Assembly (NCBI RefSeq): GCF_017433805.1
Contig: NZ_JAFRGN010000015.1
Span: 1-64,000 of the forward strand
Source of the DNA: Butyrivibrio sp.
GTDB taxonomy: Bacteria; Bacillota; Clostridia; Lachnospirales; Lachnospiraceae
Direction: 5' to 3'
DNA length: 64,000 nucleotides
Numbering within the stretch: position 1 is the first letter of the stretch; the number at the start of each line of letters is the position of its first letter. This document shows positions 1 to 8,855 of this stretch, piece after piece. The notes under the pieces were generated by a model, which was not told the DNA's origin, ran no database searches, and saw only the letters and a list, made by a program, of their open reading frames with translations. The translations under genes were made by a program, and so were the position numbers.

Positions 1-272
1 CCAAAGAAGTTCACATGAGAGTAAGCTCACCACCATTCTTATGGCCTTGCTACTTTGGAACCGACGTTCCAGCAATGGATCAGCTCATCGCCTATAACAG
101 AAATGTAGATGATATCTGTAAGATAATCGGTGCTGATTCCCTGGCTTACCTCGGAATAGAGAGACTTGAGGAAATGGTTGGCGGCAAGCTCGGCATCTGT
201 AAGGGCTGCTTTACAGGCCAGTATCCGGTAGATCCGCCAACAGGAGATATCCGTGGAGAATTTGACAGATAA
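1..272 (+). CDS. purF: Amidophosphoribosyltransferase, C-terminal end (partial)
   Basis: This is the last 90 or so codons of PurF, which makes 5-phosphoribosylamine from PRPP and glutamine, the first step of purine synthesis. The reading frame is open from the window edge (codons in phase with position 3). It reads KEVHMRVSSPPF, then CYFGTD, then GADSLAYL and finally CFTGQYPVD, which are the conserved C-terminal blocks of the family, including a cysteine region typical of the iron-sulfur PurF subgroup. The N-terminal glutaminase and most of the PRPP-binding part lie outside the window. The stop codon lies 20 bases inside the next gene, so the two are probably cotranscribed. Confidence 0.93.
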   Translation, partial: KEVHMRVSSPPFLWPCYFGTDVPAMDQLIAYNRNVDDICKIIGADSLAYLGIERLEEMVGGKLGICKGCFTGQYPVDPPTGDIRGEFDR

Positions 273-1206
273 GTGCAGCACTTGTTTTTTTCCCAAGACC
301 AGAACTATCAATGTCCTGGGAAAAGACATCCTGGTTAAAAACTATATATGCTCAAGGGATGGTGAAGCTTACAGAGAAAAGCCTGATAATAACCAGCTTC
401 AGCTGTCAATCATACCTACAGAAATCTGTAACTGCAACTGCCCGTACTGCGTGGCAAAAGACACAATGCATGGCAATACCCTTGATCCCAAGGTACTTGA
501 AAGTGTTCTTAGAAGGCTCAAAGAGACAGACAGGATAAGGGGAATCTCCATCACAGGCGGAGAGCCCTTTACGGATGTGGGTTTACTGGATGAGATCGTC
601 TCTATGTGCTTTGAGATCTTTGGCGACATGCTGGAGATGTCCATTAACACTAATGGCAGTGGTCTTAGTCAGATGCACAGGATAAAGAGACTTCATGATG
701 TTGATACAATTCATATCAGCAGGCACCACTATGATGACAAGATCAATGCTTCGTTATTCAACGGCAAAGTGCCTACAAACAGTGAGCTAAAAGAGATTGT
801 GGACAGCGTTTCATATAAAGATATCTTTGTGTTTAACTGTATTCTCATGAAAGATTACATCGGAAATCGCCGTGAGCTCCATAAGTTTCTTGATTTCAAT
901 ATTGAGATAGGAGTACCTAAGACTGGCTTTATTACTGCGATGCAGATAAATGATTTCACCAGGGCACAGGCAGTATCCTACGAAGATATTATATCCAGAG
1001 ATGACCCAAGTCTTCTTTTTACAAGAAGGTACCAGGACTATGATCTGTGCAGATGTCAGGACGGAGTATACACCTCCCCTAATGGCGGAATCTGCGAGTT
1101 CTATGGTCGTCAGACATTGTTTGGAAGCTATGATTATGTTAAGGGGCTTGTTTATGGGGCTGATAATCACCTACGGACGGGCTTTCGTGGAGAAGTGATC
1201 ATATAG
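253..1206 (+). CDS. Radical SAM protein of unknown substrate
   Basis: A 317-residue radical SAM enzyme. The [4Fe-4S]-binding CX3CX2C motif is Cys59, Cys63 and Cys66 in the string ICNCNCPYC, with an extra Cys61 inside it, and the SAM-binding GGEP motif follows at about residues 102-105. There is a CSTC pair near residue 8 and a cysteine cluster near the C terminus (LCRCQDG and GGICEFYG), which could hold an auxiliary cluster. The start is GTG at 253, chosen because AGGAG lies just upstream; it overlaps the end of purF by 20 bases. It heads the cluster that continues through the metallopeptidase/VWA and MoxR genes. The family is certain and the reaction is not: peptide or protein modification is a guess from context. 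Confidence 0.85.
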   Translation: MENLTDKCSTCFFPKTRTINVLGKDILVKNYICSRDGEAYREKPDNNQLQLSIIPTEICNCNCPYCVAKDTMHGNTLDPKVLESVLRRLKETDRIRGISITGGEPFTDVGLLDEIVSMCFEIFGDMLEMSINTNGSGLSQMHRIKRLHDVDTIHISRHHYDDKINASLFNGKVPTNSELKEIVDSVSYKDIFVFNCILMKDYIGNRRELHKFLDFNIEIGVPKTGFITAMQINDFTRAQAVSYEDIISRDDPSLLFTRRYQDYDLCRCQDGVYTSPNGGICEFYGRQTLFGSYDYVKGLVYGADNHLRTGFRGEVII

Positions 1207-1269
1207 AATTTTGAGACAAAAGCGTATCTACAAATGTATATAAAGTAGATTAACCAGATGGAATAAAGC

Positions 1270-1560
1270 ATGGACGAAAAAGAATTACTAAGGTTCCTAG
1301 ATGAACTATTCAAAAATAATACGACAGAGGGCGCAAGACTTTCCATGGAGCAGCTCTGCCAGATACTGGACAGGACCGGTGAAAACAGGACGTTGGTGGA
1401 AACAGTCAGGTCTTTTATCAAGTATGGTAAAGAGATGCAGGATATGTCACATGAGCTTCATAACAGACAGCTTACCGAGGAAGACATGAACATTGCTATC
1501 CAGCGTGGCAAACGCCGTGAGCAGGAAGAATACGAAGCCAGAAACAGGGGAAGGTGCTGA
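1270..1560 (+). CDS. Small hypothetical protein (96 aa)
   Basis: I do not recognise this protein. It is short, highly charged and predicted mostly helical, rich in Glu, Lys and Arg, with no signal peptide or membrane segment. It ends in a basic-acidic tail around REQEEYEARNRGR. It begins 63 bases after the radical SAM gene and its stop codon is one base before the next start, which argues that it is a real member of the cluster. An adaptor or subunit for one of its neighbours would fit, but nothing in the sequence shows that. Confidence 0.6.
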   Translation: MDEKELLRFLDELFKNNTTEGARLSMEQLCQILDRTGENRTLVETVRSFIKYGKEMQDMSHELHNRQLTEEDMNIAIQRGKRREQEEYEARNRGRC

Positions 1561-1561
1561 T

Positions 1562-2539
1562 ATGTTTAGTATTGATAATGACGAATACCTTGTTCTGGAA
1601 GATACGATCCTCAACTATAAGGGAAAGGCTTCAGAGCTGGTGGTGCCTTCGGTTATTGATGGTCATGAGGTCAAGTGCATTGGCGCAGGTGCTATCAATG
1701 ACAGGACAGATATAACCAGCATAGAGGTTTCAGAGGGAATTGAATCCATTGGCAAAAGAGGAATCGGCGGTATTTCCAGTCTGCGCAAACTAGTATTACC
1801 ACAGTCCCTTAAGAGTATTGATTCATATTCTTTTGATGGTGACAGCCATCTGGGAAGCATCATGTTCAGAGTTGAAACTACCAGAAGCAGGTACAATTCG
1901 ATTCTTGCGGCAAGTTATGCTGATATAGACGGCCACAGGATTATAGATGGGATTCCAAGTGACATTACTTCGCTTTCAGCATTTAATGTGGGATTATATA
2001 AACTTGGTTTTGGGCTTATAAAGCCAGTAGCCAAGATCAGCAGAGACGCCAGGAGGCTATATATTGTTCCTGAGTCCAAGGCCTTTTCTTTTAGTCTGGT
2101 TGGAGGAGAGTCAGGAATCAGTGAAGAGGATGACCTGATGGATAAGATCAGAGGTTTGCAGGCTGGAACATATGTAAACCCTGTTGATAATCAGGCTGAG
2201 ATAATATGCGACAGCGCTATGAGAAAGGGTGATGACCTTAAGACCGGACCAGTTCTAGTTCCCGTTTTTTATGAAAGTGATGTGGACATTCAGAGCGATA
2301 CAGTCAGGCTCATGATAGAGCTTAGGATATGCAAAGCCTATTGGATCACAGTTAACAAACTTGTCTGTGAAGGGGCTTCATATTTCACCAAGAATTACTG
2401 TTACTGTACTTCTGATTCTAACTGTCCGTATATCAGCATTCCGTCAGAGAATTTTTATGACGAACAGGGGCAGCAGATAAGAGATATGTTTCTTATCACC
2501 AAGCTTAAAAGGAAGAATAGATTCCTTAATATGATCTAA
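1562..2539 (+). CDS. BspA-like leucine-rich-repeat domain protein
   Basis: A 325-residue protein when begun at ATG 1562, which has a GGAAGG site upstream and follows the preceding stop by one base; a longer reading from 1493 would overlap that gene. Residues 20-110 show the BspA/LRR_5 pattern: LVVPSVIDGHEVKCIG, then ITSIEVSEGIESIG, then LRKLVLPQSLKSIDSYSF. The remainder is not recognised and carries scattered cysteines (CYCTSDSNC). There is no signal peptide, so unlike many BspA-type surface proteins this one appears cytoplasmic. Its place between a radical SAM gene and a VWA gene suggests a protein-binding subunit, which is inference. Confidence 0.7.
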   Translation: MFSIDNDEYLVLEDTILNYKGKASELVVPSVIDGHEVKCIGAGAINDRTDITSIEVSEGIESIGKRGIGGISSLRKLVLPQSLKSIDSYSFDGDSHLGSIMFRVETTRSRYNSILAASYADIDGHRIIDGIPSDITSLSAFNVGLYKLGFGLIKPVAKISRDARRLYIVPESKAFSFSLVGGESGISEEDDLMDKIRGLQAGTYVNPVDNQAEIICDSAMRKGDDLKTGPVLVPVFYESDVDIQSDTVRLMIELRICKAYWITVNKLVCEGASYFTKNYCYCTSDSNCPYISIPSENFYDEQGQQIRDMFLITKLKRKNRFLNMI

Positions 2540-2557
2540 ATTATTAGTTGGGGTTAT

Positions 2558-4183
2558 ATGTTCTACGAGATACTTTTTTGGTTTGCAATAATGTTATATG
2601 CGTGTTTTACCGTTCTGGTGATCTATGCTCTAAGAAATATGGATGAAATCTGGGGCGCTATTAAGCGTGCAGTCAAAATGTTTTATGCCAGATTTATAGA
2701 CAGAAGGCCGGAAGCTATCAAGCAGCTGATATCCTGGAAAGCTATGGAAGAAGAAAAAAGGGAAAAAGAGACTGAGGAAGAACTTCAGCCGTTATCTATG
2801 TTTAGAGCTGCTGCAGTCTCCCCAAAGCTACAGCCTCGTCCACAGCCTCAGATTCAGACTAAGTCACAGCCCAGGTCAATACAACAGCCTCGGAATGTGT
2901 CCGTAGATTCGATTCCGCTTCCACCGCAGCTAATCAGAACTACGGATGCCCAGAAGCAGCACATTGCGGATGAACTTTTTGCTTTTAAGATGGAGCTTCT
3001 TCGCAAGTTTCCATTTTACGGTGATATTGTCATGAGGCTTGAGATTATCGAGGATACCACAATTCCTACAGCATGTACTGACGGAAAGTGTATCAGGTAT
3101 AATCCGGATTTCTTTGCGACCATGGTGCCTTCGGAGTACTGCTTTGTTCTGATGCATGAGGTCATGCATGCCCTTCTCCATCATCCTACAAGAGTTGGTA
3201 ACAGAGATCCGCAGTTGTGGAATGTTGCCTGTGACTTTATTGTTAATGAGATGCTTCGTAAGCTCACTAACAGCTTTAAATTCAAGGATGTTAATATTAC
3301 GCAGCCTGCGCATGCATTGGTTTTGCCGTATTATGTCCTTAATCAGCACAGCGTAGAGACGCTTTACGATGAACTATACAATCAGCATAAGAATAGGGAT
3401 AAAGGGAAAGACCATATAACCTTCACATACAAAAGCTATGGGTCCAATTCTCGCGGCCTTGTTATAAAGCTTCCAAGTGACATGATATTCAGAAAAGAGA
3501 TGTCTGATTCAGAAAAGCAGGAAATTGAGTCAGCTATCAAGAAGCTTCTTATGGAGTCCGGTGCCAAGAATATAGGCTCAGGGACAGGGGATGCATGGAT
3601 CCCTGATGAACTTCTTGTCAGGAAGGAAAGTAAAAAGCTTCCTTGGAAAGTGCTTCTTCGTGAATATCTTGAAGATGGGGAATATGATGAATATTCATAT
3701 TTCACCCCAGAGAGAAAATATATCCATATGGATCTGATCTTGCCGGGACCAGGCGAAAGAACCAGCGAGCTTGGAGAAATCTGGGCTTTTATAGATGATT
3801 CAGGCTCCATAACACCAGATGAAATGGGCGAGTTCCTGACACAGCTATATAGGATTCTCAAGGAATTCTCAGGAACAATGCATGTTGCATTTTGGAATAC
3901 TGTGGTTGATGCGACATACAGGAATATTCAGAATTATAAAGATATAGATCACATCAAACCTAAGGGGTCTGGTGGAACGGATATTAACTGTGTCTTTGAT
4001 TATATTGAAAAGAATAATATAAGACCGGAAGTAATGCTGATCCTTACGGATGGCTATTATGGGGCTATAAACGAGTCTCATATCAGAAAGGCTCTTAAAC
4101 AGAATACGATCGTAGTACTTACGAAGAGCGGGGATCGCAATACAGAAATTGCTAAAAAGATTGGAAAGGTTGCATCATTATGA
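2558..4183 (+). CDS. Metallopeptidase-like and VWA-like domain protein (DUF2201 type)
   Basis: 541 residues. A hydrophobic N-terminal segment (about 5-25) suggests a membrane anchor. A basic, then proline/glutamine-rich linker (about 70-125) follows. Then comes a putative zinc metallopeptidase domain with HEVMH at residues 200-204 and a likely third ligand at Asp226 in NVACDF. The C-terminal half is a VWA-like domain with an intact MIDAS motif DDSGS near residue 412 and a second acidic motif ILTDGYYG. This matches the DUF2201 layout, in which both domains sit in one chain. It is translationally coupled to the next gene, a MoxR ATPase, through an ATGA overlap, and MoxR-VWA pairs are known to act as chaperone-like remodelling units. 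The cellular target is unknown. Confidence 0.82.
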   Translation: MFYEILFWFAIMLYACFTVLVIYALRNMDEIWGAIKRAVKMFYARFIDRRPEAIKQLISWKAMEEEKREKETEEELQPLSMFRAAAVSPKLQPRPQPQIQTKSQPRSIQQPRNVSVDSIPLPPQLIRTTDAQKQHIADELFAFKMELLRKFPFYGDIVMRLEIIEDTTIPTACTDGKCIRYNPDFFATMVPSEYCFVLMHEVMHALLHHPTRVGNRDPQLWNVACDFIVNEMLRKLTNSFKFKDVNITQPAHALVLPYYVLNQHSVETLYDELYNQHKNRDKGKDHITFTYKSYGSNSRGLVIKLPSDMIFRKEMSDSEKQEIESAIKKLLMESGAKNIGSGTGDAWIPDELLVRKESKKLPWKVLLREYLEDGEYDEYSYFTPERKYIHMDLILPGPGERTSELGEIWAFIDDSGSITPDEMGEFLTQLYRILKEFSGTMHVAFWNTVVDATYRNIQNYKDIDHIKPKGSGGTDINCVFDYIEKNNIRPEVMLILTDGYYGAINESHIRKALKQNTIVVLTKSGDRNTEIAKKIGKVASL

Positions 4184-5256
4184 CATTAAAAGAATTTCAG
4201 GCATGCGTGGAATTTAACATAGAGCATGGGATCAAACACTCAATACTGGGACTTGGAGCTCCTGGTGTTGGTAAGAGCCAGGTCATCAGACAGATTGGCA
4301 AAAAATATGGCTACAAAGTCATAGATATCAGACTTGCCCAGATGTCTGAGGTAGAGATTGGCGGACTTATTTATCCTAACGAGGACAGAACCAAGACCAA
4401 ATGGCTTTCTCCAGAGATCCTTCCGGATGAAGAAAGAGATGGCAAGAATACAATACTTCTTTTGGATGAGATCACATCCTGTCCTAAAAGAGTTCAGGTT
4501 GCTGCTTATCAGCTGATCCTGGACAGAAGAGTAGGACAGTACACACTTCCAGAGGGTACAGTGGTTGTAGCTCTTGGTAACAGAGAGGATGATGATGGCG
4601 TTTACATCAGACTCGCCGGACCGCTTGCAGACAGATTTGAGATTCATTATATCGATGTTGATTTCAATAGCTGGAAATATGATTTTGCGATTCCCTACGG
4701 AGTTCATAATTATATAGTAGATTATCTTACATTTAAGCCATCAGCTCTTCACAATCAGAGCGAATCAATGGATGATATGGTATTTGCCACACCACGTTCA
4801 TGGGAAAGAGTAAGCGATATTCTCAAGATTGATGACAACTTAAATAACCCTGTTGTCTGCCACAAGATAATCGGAAATGTCGGTGAGACAGAGGGCAATC
4901 AGTTCATCAGATACATCAAAAATCACTCAGGGCTTATTTCTGTAGACGAGTTTTTACAGGGAAAAGATGCTGATGAGAAGCCGGAGCTCATGGCAACACT
5001 GATCAATGCTCTTATGGATAAGGTTTATTTTATTAAGAACGTCCAGTCCTTTGAGGAGCTTGATGAGTCTCAGAAGCAGATGCTGTTTACTGTTATCAAA
5101 TCTCTTTTCAGGTTCAGAACAGCAGAGTTTACAGTCATGGGAATCAAGCAGTTGTTAGAACTTAACCGAGGTGCAGTTAAGACAGCCTTTGCACAGTGCG
5201 ATGATGTCAGGATTGATAAATTTCTAGATAGACATGCAAGAGCACTTGGGTTATAA
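4180..5256 (+). CDS. MoxR-like AAA+ ATPase
   Basis: A 358-residue AAA+ ATPase. The Walker A motif GAPGVGKSQ lies near residues 27-35, the Walker B motif ILLLDEIT near 92, and the sensor region VVVALGNRED near 130. Its start codon overlaps the stop of the metallopeptidase/VWA gene (ATGA), which indicates obligate pairing. MoxR proteins use ATP to remodel or load partners of VWA proteins; here the partner should be the upstream product. It closes the cluster that begins at the radical SAM gene, 35 bases before purB. It differs clearly from the second MoxR at 7825, which belongs to the classic Bat-type operon. Confidence 0.85.
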   Translation: MTLKEFQACVEFNIEHGIKHSILGLGAPGVGKSQVIRQIGKKYGYKVIDIRLAQMSEVEIGGLIYPNEDRTKTKWLSPEILPDEERDGKNTILLLDEITSCPKRVQVAAYQLILDRRVGQYTLPEGTVVVALGNREDDDGVYIRLAGPLADRFEIHYIDVDFNSWKYDFAIPYGVHNYIVDYLTFKPSALHNQSESMDDMVFATPRSWERVSDILKIDDNLNNPVVCHKIIGNVGETEGNQFIRYIKNHSGLISVDEFLQGKDADEKPELMATLINALMDKVYFIKNVQSFEELDESQKQMLFTVIKSLFRFRTAEFTVMGIKQLLELNRGAVKTAFAQCDDVRIDKFLDRHARALGL

Positions 5257-5291
5257 ATAAATAAGGAAAATCAAGTTTCAGGAGGAGTATT

Positions 5292-6725
5292 ATGAGTACA
5301 GATCGTTACAGCAGCCCATTATCAGAGCGTTATGCCAGCAAGGAAATGCAGTATATCTTTTCCCAGGATATGAAGTTCAGAACCTGGAGAAGACTGTGGA
5401 TCGCCCTTGCCGAGATAGAGCATGAGCTTGGTCTTAATATCACTCAGGAGCAGATTGATGAGCTCAAGGCCCACAAGGATGACATCAACTATGAAGTTGC
5501 CATCGCCAGGGAGAAAGAGGTTCGTCATGATGTAATGAGCCACGTATACGCTTATGGTCAGCAGTGTCCTAAGGCTAAGGGAATCATTCACCTTGGTGCT
5601 ACAAGCTGCTACGTTGGTGATAACACAGATATTATCGTAATGACTGAGGCTCTTAAGCTCGTTCGTAAGAAGCTCGTTAATGTAATTGCTGAGCTTTCTA
5701 AATTTGCAGATAAATACAAGGCTCAGGCTACTCTTGGATTCACACATTTCCAGCCTGCACAGCCTACAACAGTTGGTAAAAGAGCTTGTCTCTGGCTTCA
5801 GGATTTCACAATCGATCTTGAGGACCTGGACTATGTACTTGATAACATGAAGCTTCTTGGATCTAAGGGAACAACAGGAACTCAGGCTTCATTCCTGGAG
5901 CTCTTTGACGGAGACCTTAGCAAGGTTGATAAGCTCGATCCAATGCTTGCTGAGAAGATGGGCTTTAAGGGATGCATGGCTGTTTCAGGCCAGACCTATA
6001 GCCGTAAGATCGACATGAAGGTTGTCAATGTCCTTGCAGGTATCTGCTCATCAGCTACCAAGATGGCACAGGATATCAGACTTCTTCAGCACCTCAAGGA
6101 GGTTGAGGAGCCATTTGAGAAGAGCCAGATCGGTTCATCAGCTATGGCTTACAAGAGAAATCCTATGAGAAGTGAGAGAATCTGCTCACTTTCCAGATAT
6201 GTGATCGTAGATACACTTAACCCTGCTATTACAGAGGTTTCACAGTGGTTTGAGAGAACACTTGATGATTCAGCTAACAAGAGACTTTCTATTCCAGAGG
6301 GCTTCCTTGCTACAGACGGCGTACTTGATCTGTGCCTTAATGTTGTAGATGGTCTTGTAGTATATCCTAAGGTTATCGAGAAGCGCCTTATGTCAGAGCT
6401 TCCATTCATGGCAACTGAGAATATCATGATGGATGCAGTTAAGGCTGGTGGAGACAGACAGGAACTCCACGAGAGAATCCGTGAGCTTTCAATGGAAGCA
6501 GGTAAGAATGTCAAGGTAGAAGGTAAAGACAACAACCTTCTTGAGCTCATTGCAGCTGATCCAGCATTCCACTTATCACTTGATGACCTCAAGGCAGCTA
6601 TGGATCCTAACAAGTATGTTGGATGCAGTGTTCACCAGGTTGAGAAGTTCCTGGCTGAGGTGGTACAGCCAATCCTTGATGCGAACAAGGACGATTTAGG
6701 GGTTACCGCTGAGATTAATGTGTAA
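5292..6725 (+). CDS. purB: Adenylosuccinate lyase
   Basis: PurB catalyses two fumarate-releasing steps of purine synthesis: SAICAR to AICAR, and adenylosuccinate to AMP. The 477-residue chain matches the family in length and shows the fumarase/aspartase signature as [15 protein letters not shown] at about residues 281-295, with the flexible catalytic loop. Further conserved blocks are [10 protein letters not shown] and [14 protein letters not shown]. It is preceded by AGGAGG and begins 35 bases after the MoxR gene, so it may be read through from the upstream cluster. With purF at the window edge, it brackets the radical SAM/VWA/MoxR cluster between two purine genes. Confidence 0.97.
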   Translation: MSTDRYSSPLSERYASKEMQYIFSQDMKFRTWRRLWIALAEIEHELGLNITQEQIDELKAHKDDINYEVAIAREKEVRHDVMSHVYAYGQQCPKAKGIIHLGATSCYVGDNTDIIVMTEALKLVRKKLVNVIAELSKFADKYKAQATLGFTHFQPAQPTTVGKRACLWLQDFTIDLEDLDYVLDNMKLLGSKGTTGTQASFLELFDGDLSKVDKLDPMLAEKMGFKGCMAVSGQTYSRKIDMKVVNVLAGICSSATKMAQDIRLLQHLKEVEEPFEKSQIGSSAMAYKRNPMRSERICSLSRYVIVDTLNPAITEVSQWFERTLDDSANKRLSIPEGFLATDGVLDLCLNVVDGLVVYPKVIEKRLMSELPFMATENIMMDAVKAGGDRQELHERIRELSMEAGKNVKVEGKDNNLLELIAADPAFHLSLDDLKAAMDPNKYVGCSVHQVEKFLAEVVQPILDANKDDLGVTAEINV

Positions 6726-6741
6726 GATAAAGGGATTCAAA

Positions 6742-6886
6742 GTCATGTAATGCTGTGCTTGCACAAGGCATTACATGACCTTGAAGACCGAACGAACATG
6801 AGGAAAAAAGATACGCGAAGATTGAGCGGATCGATTTCCGAATGGTCGTAGGATTGCGAGAACGAAGTGAAGCAATCCGTATATCT
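6742..6886 (+). repeat. Structured intergenic element, copy 1
   Basis: Between purB and metF there is a long hairpin: arms of 16 bases with one mismatch, ending GTCATGTAATGC, and an inner TGTGC/GCACA stem. It is followed by a conserved linker GACCGAACGAACATGAGG, a GGAAA/TTTCC stem enclosing a small hairpin, then GTAG, a GGATTGC/GCAATCC hairpin (6851-6857 with 6872-6878) and GTATAT. The same order of parts recurs inverted at 18540-18692. No poly-T tract directly follows the first hairpin, so this is not a simple terminator. A reading frame that runs through it into metF (from 6842) is not the real start of that gene. Confidence 0.7.
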
Positions 6887-6910
6887 TACAAATATATAGG
6901 AGAAAGTATA

Positions 6911-7774
6911 ATGAAGATTAGAGATATTATCAAAGATAAAGAGGTTACCCTTTCATTTGAGGTGTTCCCACCCAAGACTGATGCGGGATACGAGGCAGTT
7001 GAGAAGGCAGCAGCTGAGATTGCAGCCCTTAAGCCTGATTTCATGAGCGTAACCTACGGAGCAGGCGGCGGAACCAGTAAGAACACTGTTAACATCGCAG
7101 CTGACCTCCAGGATAAATACGGAACACCAGTCCTTGCGCATCTTACATGCGTATCATCAACCAAGGACTATGTTAAAGAGGTTGTTAAGGCCTACAAGGA
7201 CAGAGGCATTGAGAACATTATGGCACTTCGCGGAGATATTCCTAAGGAAGGCCGTGTTTGCTATGATTATGATCATGCCACACAGCTGATCTATGACATT
7301 AAGTCAGTTGACGATAGCTTCTGCATTGGCGGAGCATGCTATCCAGAGGGACATGTTGAGTGTGCCAGACAGTCAGAGGATATTGAGCACCTTAAAGAGA
7401 AGGTTGATGCAGGCCTTGATTTCCTTACAACGCAGATGTTTTTTGACAATTCAACTCTGTATCAGTTCCTGTATCGCATCAGGGAAAAGGGTATTGATGT
7501 TCCTGTTCTTCCAGGTATCATGCCTATTACCAATGCCAAGCAGGTAGCCAGACGTGTAGCGCTTTCTGGTTCAACAATTCCACAGAAGATGAAGATCATG
7601 GTGGATAGATTTGCTGATGATCCAGAGAAGATGAAGGAAGCTGGAATTATTTATGCCAGCGATCAGATCATCGACCTTATTTCAAATGGTGTAAGCCATA
7701 TCCATGTATATTCAATGAACAAGCCTGACATTGGCGCAGGCATTATGAGAAACCTTGCGACTATCATTAGATGA
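6911..7774 (+). CDS. metF: Methylenetetrahydrofolate reductase
   Basis: MetF reduces 5,10-methylene- to 5-methyl-tetrahydrofolate, feeding methionine synthesis or the acetogenic methyl branch. The 287-residue chain starts at ATG 6911, after AGGAG. It carries TLSFEVFPPK at the N terminus, the MSVTYGAGG block, the NIMALRGDIP block and the FFDNSTLYQF region that line the FAD site of this TIM barrel. The longer frame back to 6842 runs into the structured repeat and lacks family similarity. Length fits the bacterial FAD-type enzyme. Its stop codon lies inside a perfect 11-bp hairpin. Confidence 0.95.
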   Translation: MKIRDIIKDKEVTLSFEVFPPKTDAGYEAVEKAAAEIAALKPDFMSVTYGAGGGTSKNTVNIAADLQDKYGTPVLAHLTCVSSTKDYVKEVVKAYKDRGIENIMALRGDIPKEGRVCYDYDHATQLIYDIKSVDDSFCIGGACYPEGHVECARQSEDIEHLKEKVDAGLDFLTTQMFFDNSTLYQFLYRIREKGIDVPVLPGIMPITNAKQVARRVALSGSTIPQKMKIMVDRFADDPEKMKEAGIIYASDQIIDLISNGVSHIHVYSMNKPDIGAGIMRNLATIIR

Positions 7775-7781
7775 TAGTCGC
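7757..7781 (+). terminator. Hairpin overlapping the metF stop codon
   Basis: GCGACTATCAT, a three-base loop and ATGATAGTCGC form a perfect 11-bp stem that contains the TGA stop. The following TGTCTTTATAT is only a weak U-tract, so termination may be partial and some readthrough into the Bat-type operon is possible. Confidence 0.55.
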
Positions 7782-7824
7782 TGTCTTTATATGCGAGAAG
7801 TGATTTTAGTTGGGGGACAATCAA

Positions 7825-8844
7825 ATGAACGAGCAAGTAGAAAATCCTACAAATTCCCAGATTCAGATTTCAGAAGAAGAGTACAAATACGCCCAGGAAG
7901 TCATCAGAAAGCTTTCTGATTACTATGACGCCAAGGTGGTTGGTCAGCAGCAGCTCAAGTTCTCACTTATCGGAGCTATTATTGCAGACGGACATATCCT
8001 CATCGAGTCAGTTCCTGGTCTTGCCAAGACAACAGCAGCAAAGGCTATTTCAGATGCTGTTGATGGCAAGTTTGCACGTATTCAGTGTACACCAGATCTT
8101 TTACCGGGAGATATCATCGGTACTCAGATCTATAATCAGGCAAATGGCAAGTTTGAGACAATTCTTGGACCTGTATTTGCTAACTTTGTGCTGCTGGATG
8201 AGGTCAACAGATCAAGTGCCAAGACTCAGTCAGCCATGCTGGAAGCCATGCAGGAGAAGCAGGTTACAATTGGCGGCACAACCTATAGAATGCCTGAGGA
8301 TATCTTCACTGTAATTGCGACTCAGAACCCTATTGAGCAGGAGGGAACCTATCCTCTTTCTGAAGCTCAGACAGATAGATTCCTGATAAAAGAGGTTATT
8401 TCTTATCCTATGGCATCAGAAGAAGTAGAGATCCTTAACAGAATCGAGAGTGGTGCTATCGACAGGGTAGAGCCTCCAGTACTTACCATTAAGGATATAG
8501 ATAAGGTTCAGGACATCTGCGAGAAGGTCTACGTTGACGAAGCAATAAAGTGGTATATCTCCAGTATTGTTGTAGCATCCAGAAGAGCGAACCAGATACC
8601 AGGTTGTGATGTTGGCAAGTACGTGAGAATCGGCTGTAGCCCTCGTGCTTCCATTGCTTTCCTCAAGATGGCCAAGGCTGTTGCTCTTATTCAGGGCAGA
8701 ACCTATGTGGTTCCTGACGATGTGAAGGCAGTAAGTCATCAGGTGCTTCGCCACAGAATCGGGCTTAACTATTCAGCTGTTGCGGATAACATCTCAGTCG
8801 AGCAGGTTATCGACGGAATCGTTGGCGCTGTTAAGACGCCTTAA
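7825..8844 (+). CDS. MoxR family AAA+ ATPase (Bat-type operon)
   Basis: A 339-residue MoxR proper-subfamily ATPase. Walker A is VPGLAKTT, the MoxR signature CTPDLLPGDIIG follows, Walker B is FVLLDEVNRSS, and the sensor block is VIATQNPIEQEGTYPL. ATG 7825 is preferred to the in-frame TTG at 7810 because GGGGGA lies seven bases before the ATG. It leads a tight six-gene operon (DUF58, small membrane protein, two VWA proteins, TPR protein), the usual arrangement of MoxR with BatA/BatB-like proteins. Its role is probably ATP-driven activation or assembly of an envelope complex with the downstream VWA proteins. Confidence 0.92.
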   Translation: MNEQVENPTNSQIQISEEEYKYAQEVIRKLSDYYDAKVVGQQQLKFSLIGAIIADGHILIESVPGLAKTTAAKAISDAVDGKFARIQCTPDLLPGDIIGTQIYNQANGKFETILGPVFANFVLLDEVNRSSAKTQSAMLEAMQEKQVTIGGTTYRMPEDIFTVIATQNPIEQEGTYPLSEAQTDRFLIKEVISYPMASEEVEILNRIESGAIDRVEPPVLTIKDIDKVQDICEKVYVDEAIKWYISSIVVASRRANQIPGCDVGKYVRIGCSPRASIAFLKMAKAVALIQGRTYVVPDDVKAVSHQVLRHRIGLNYSAVADNISVEQVIDGIVGAVKTP

Positions 8845-8855
8845 GGGTAAAAGAA

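Noticed and set aside
1493..1561. Upstream extension of the LRR-like gene
   Set aside because: The extension overlaps the previous gene; ATG 1562 has a ribosome binding site and sits one base after its stop.
6842..6910. Upstream extension of metF
   Set aside because: The added residues come from the structured repeat and do not match the family; ATG 6911 has AGGAG.
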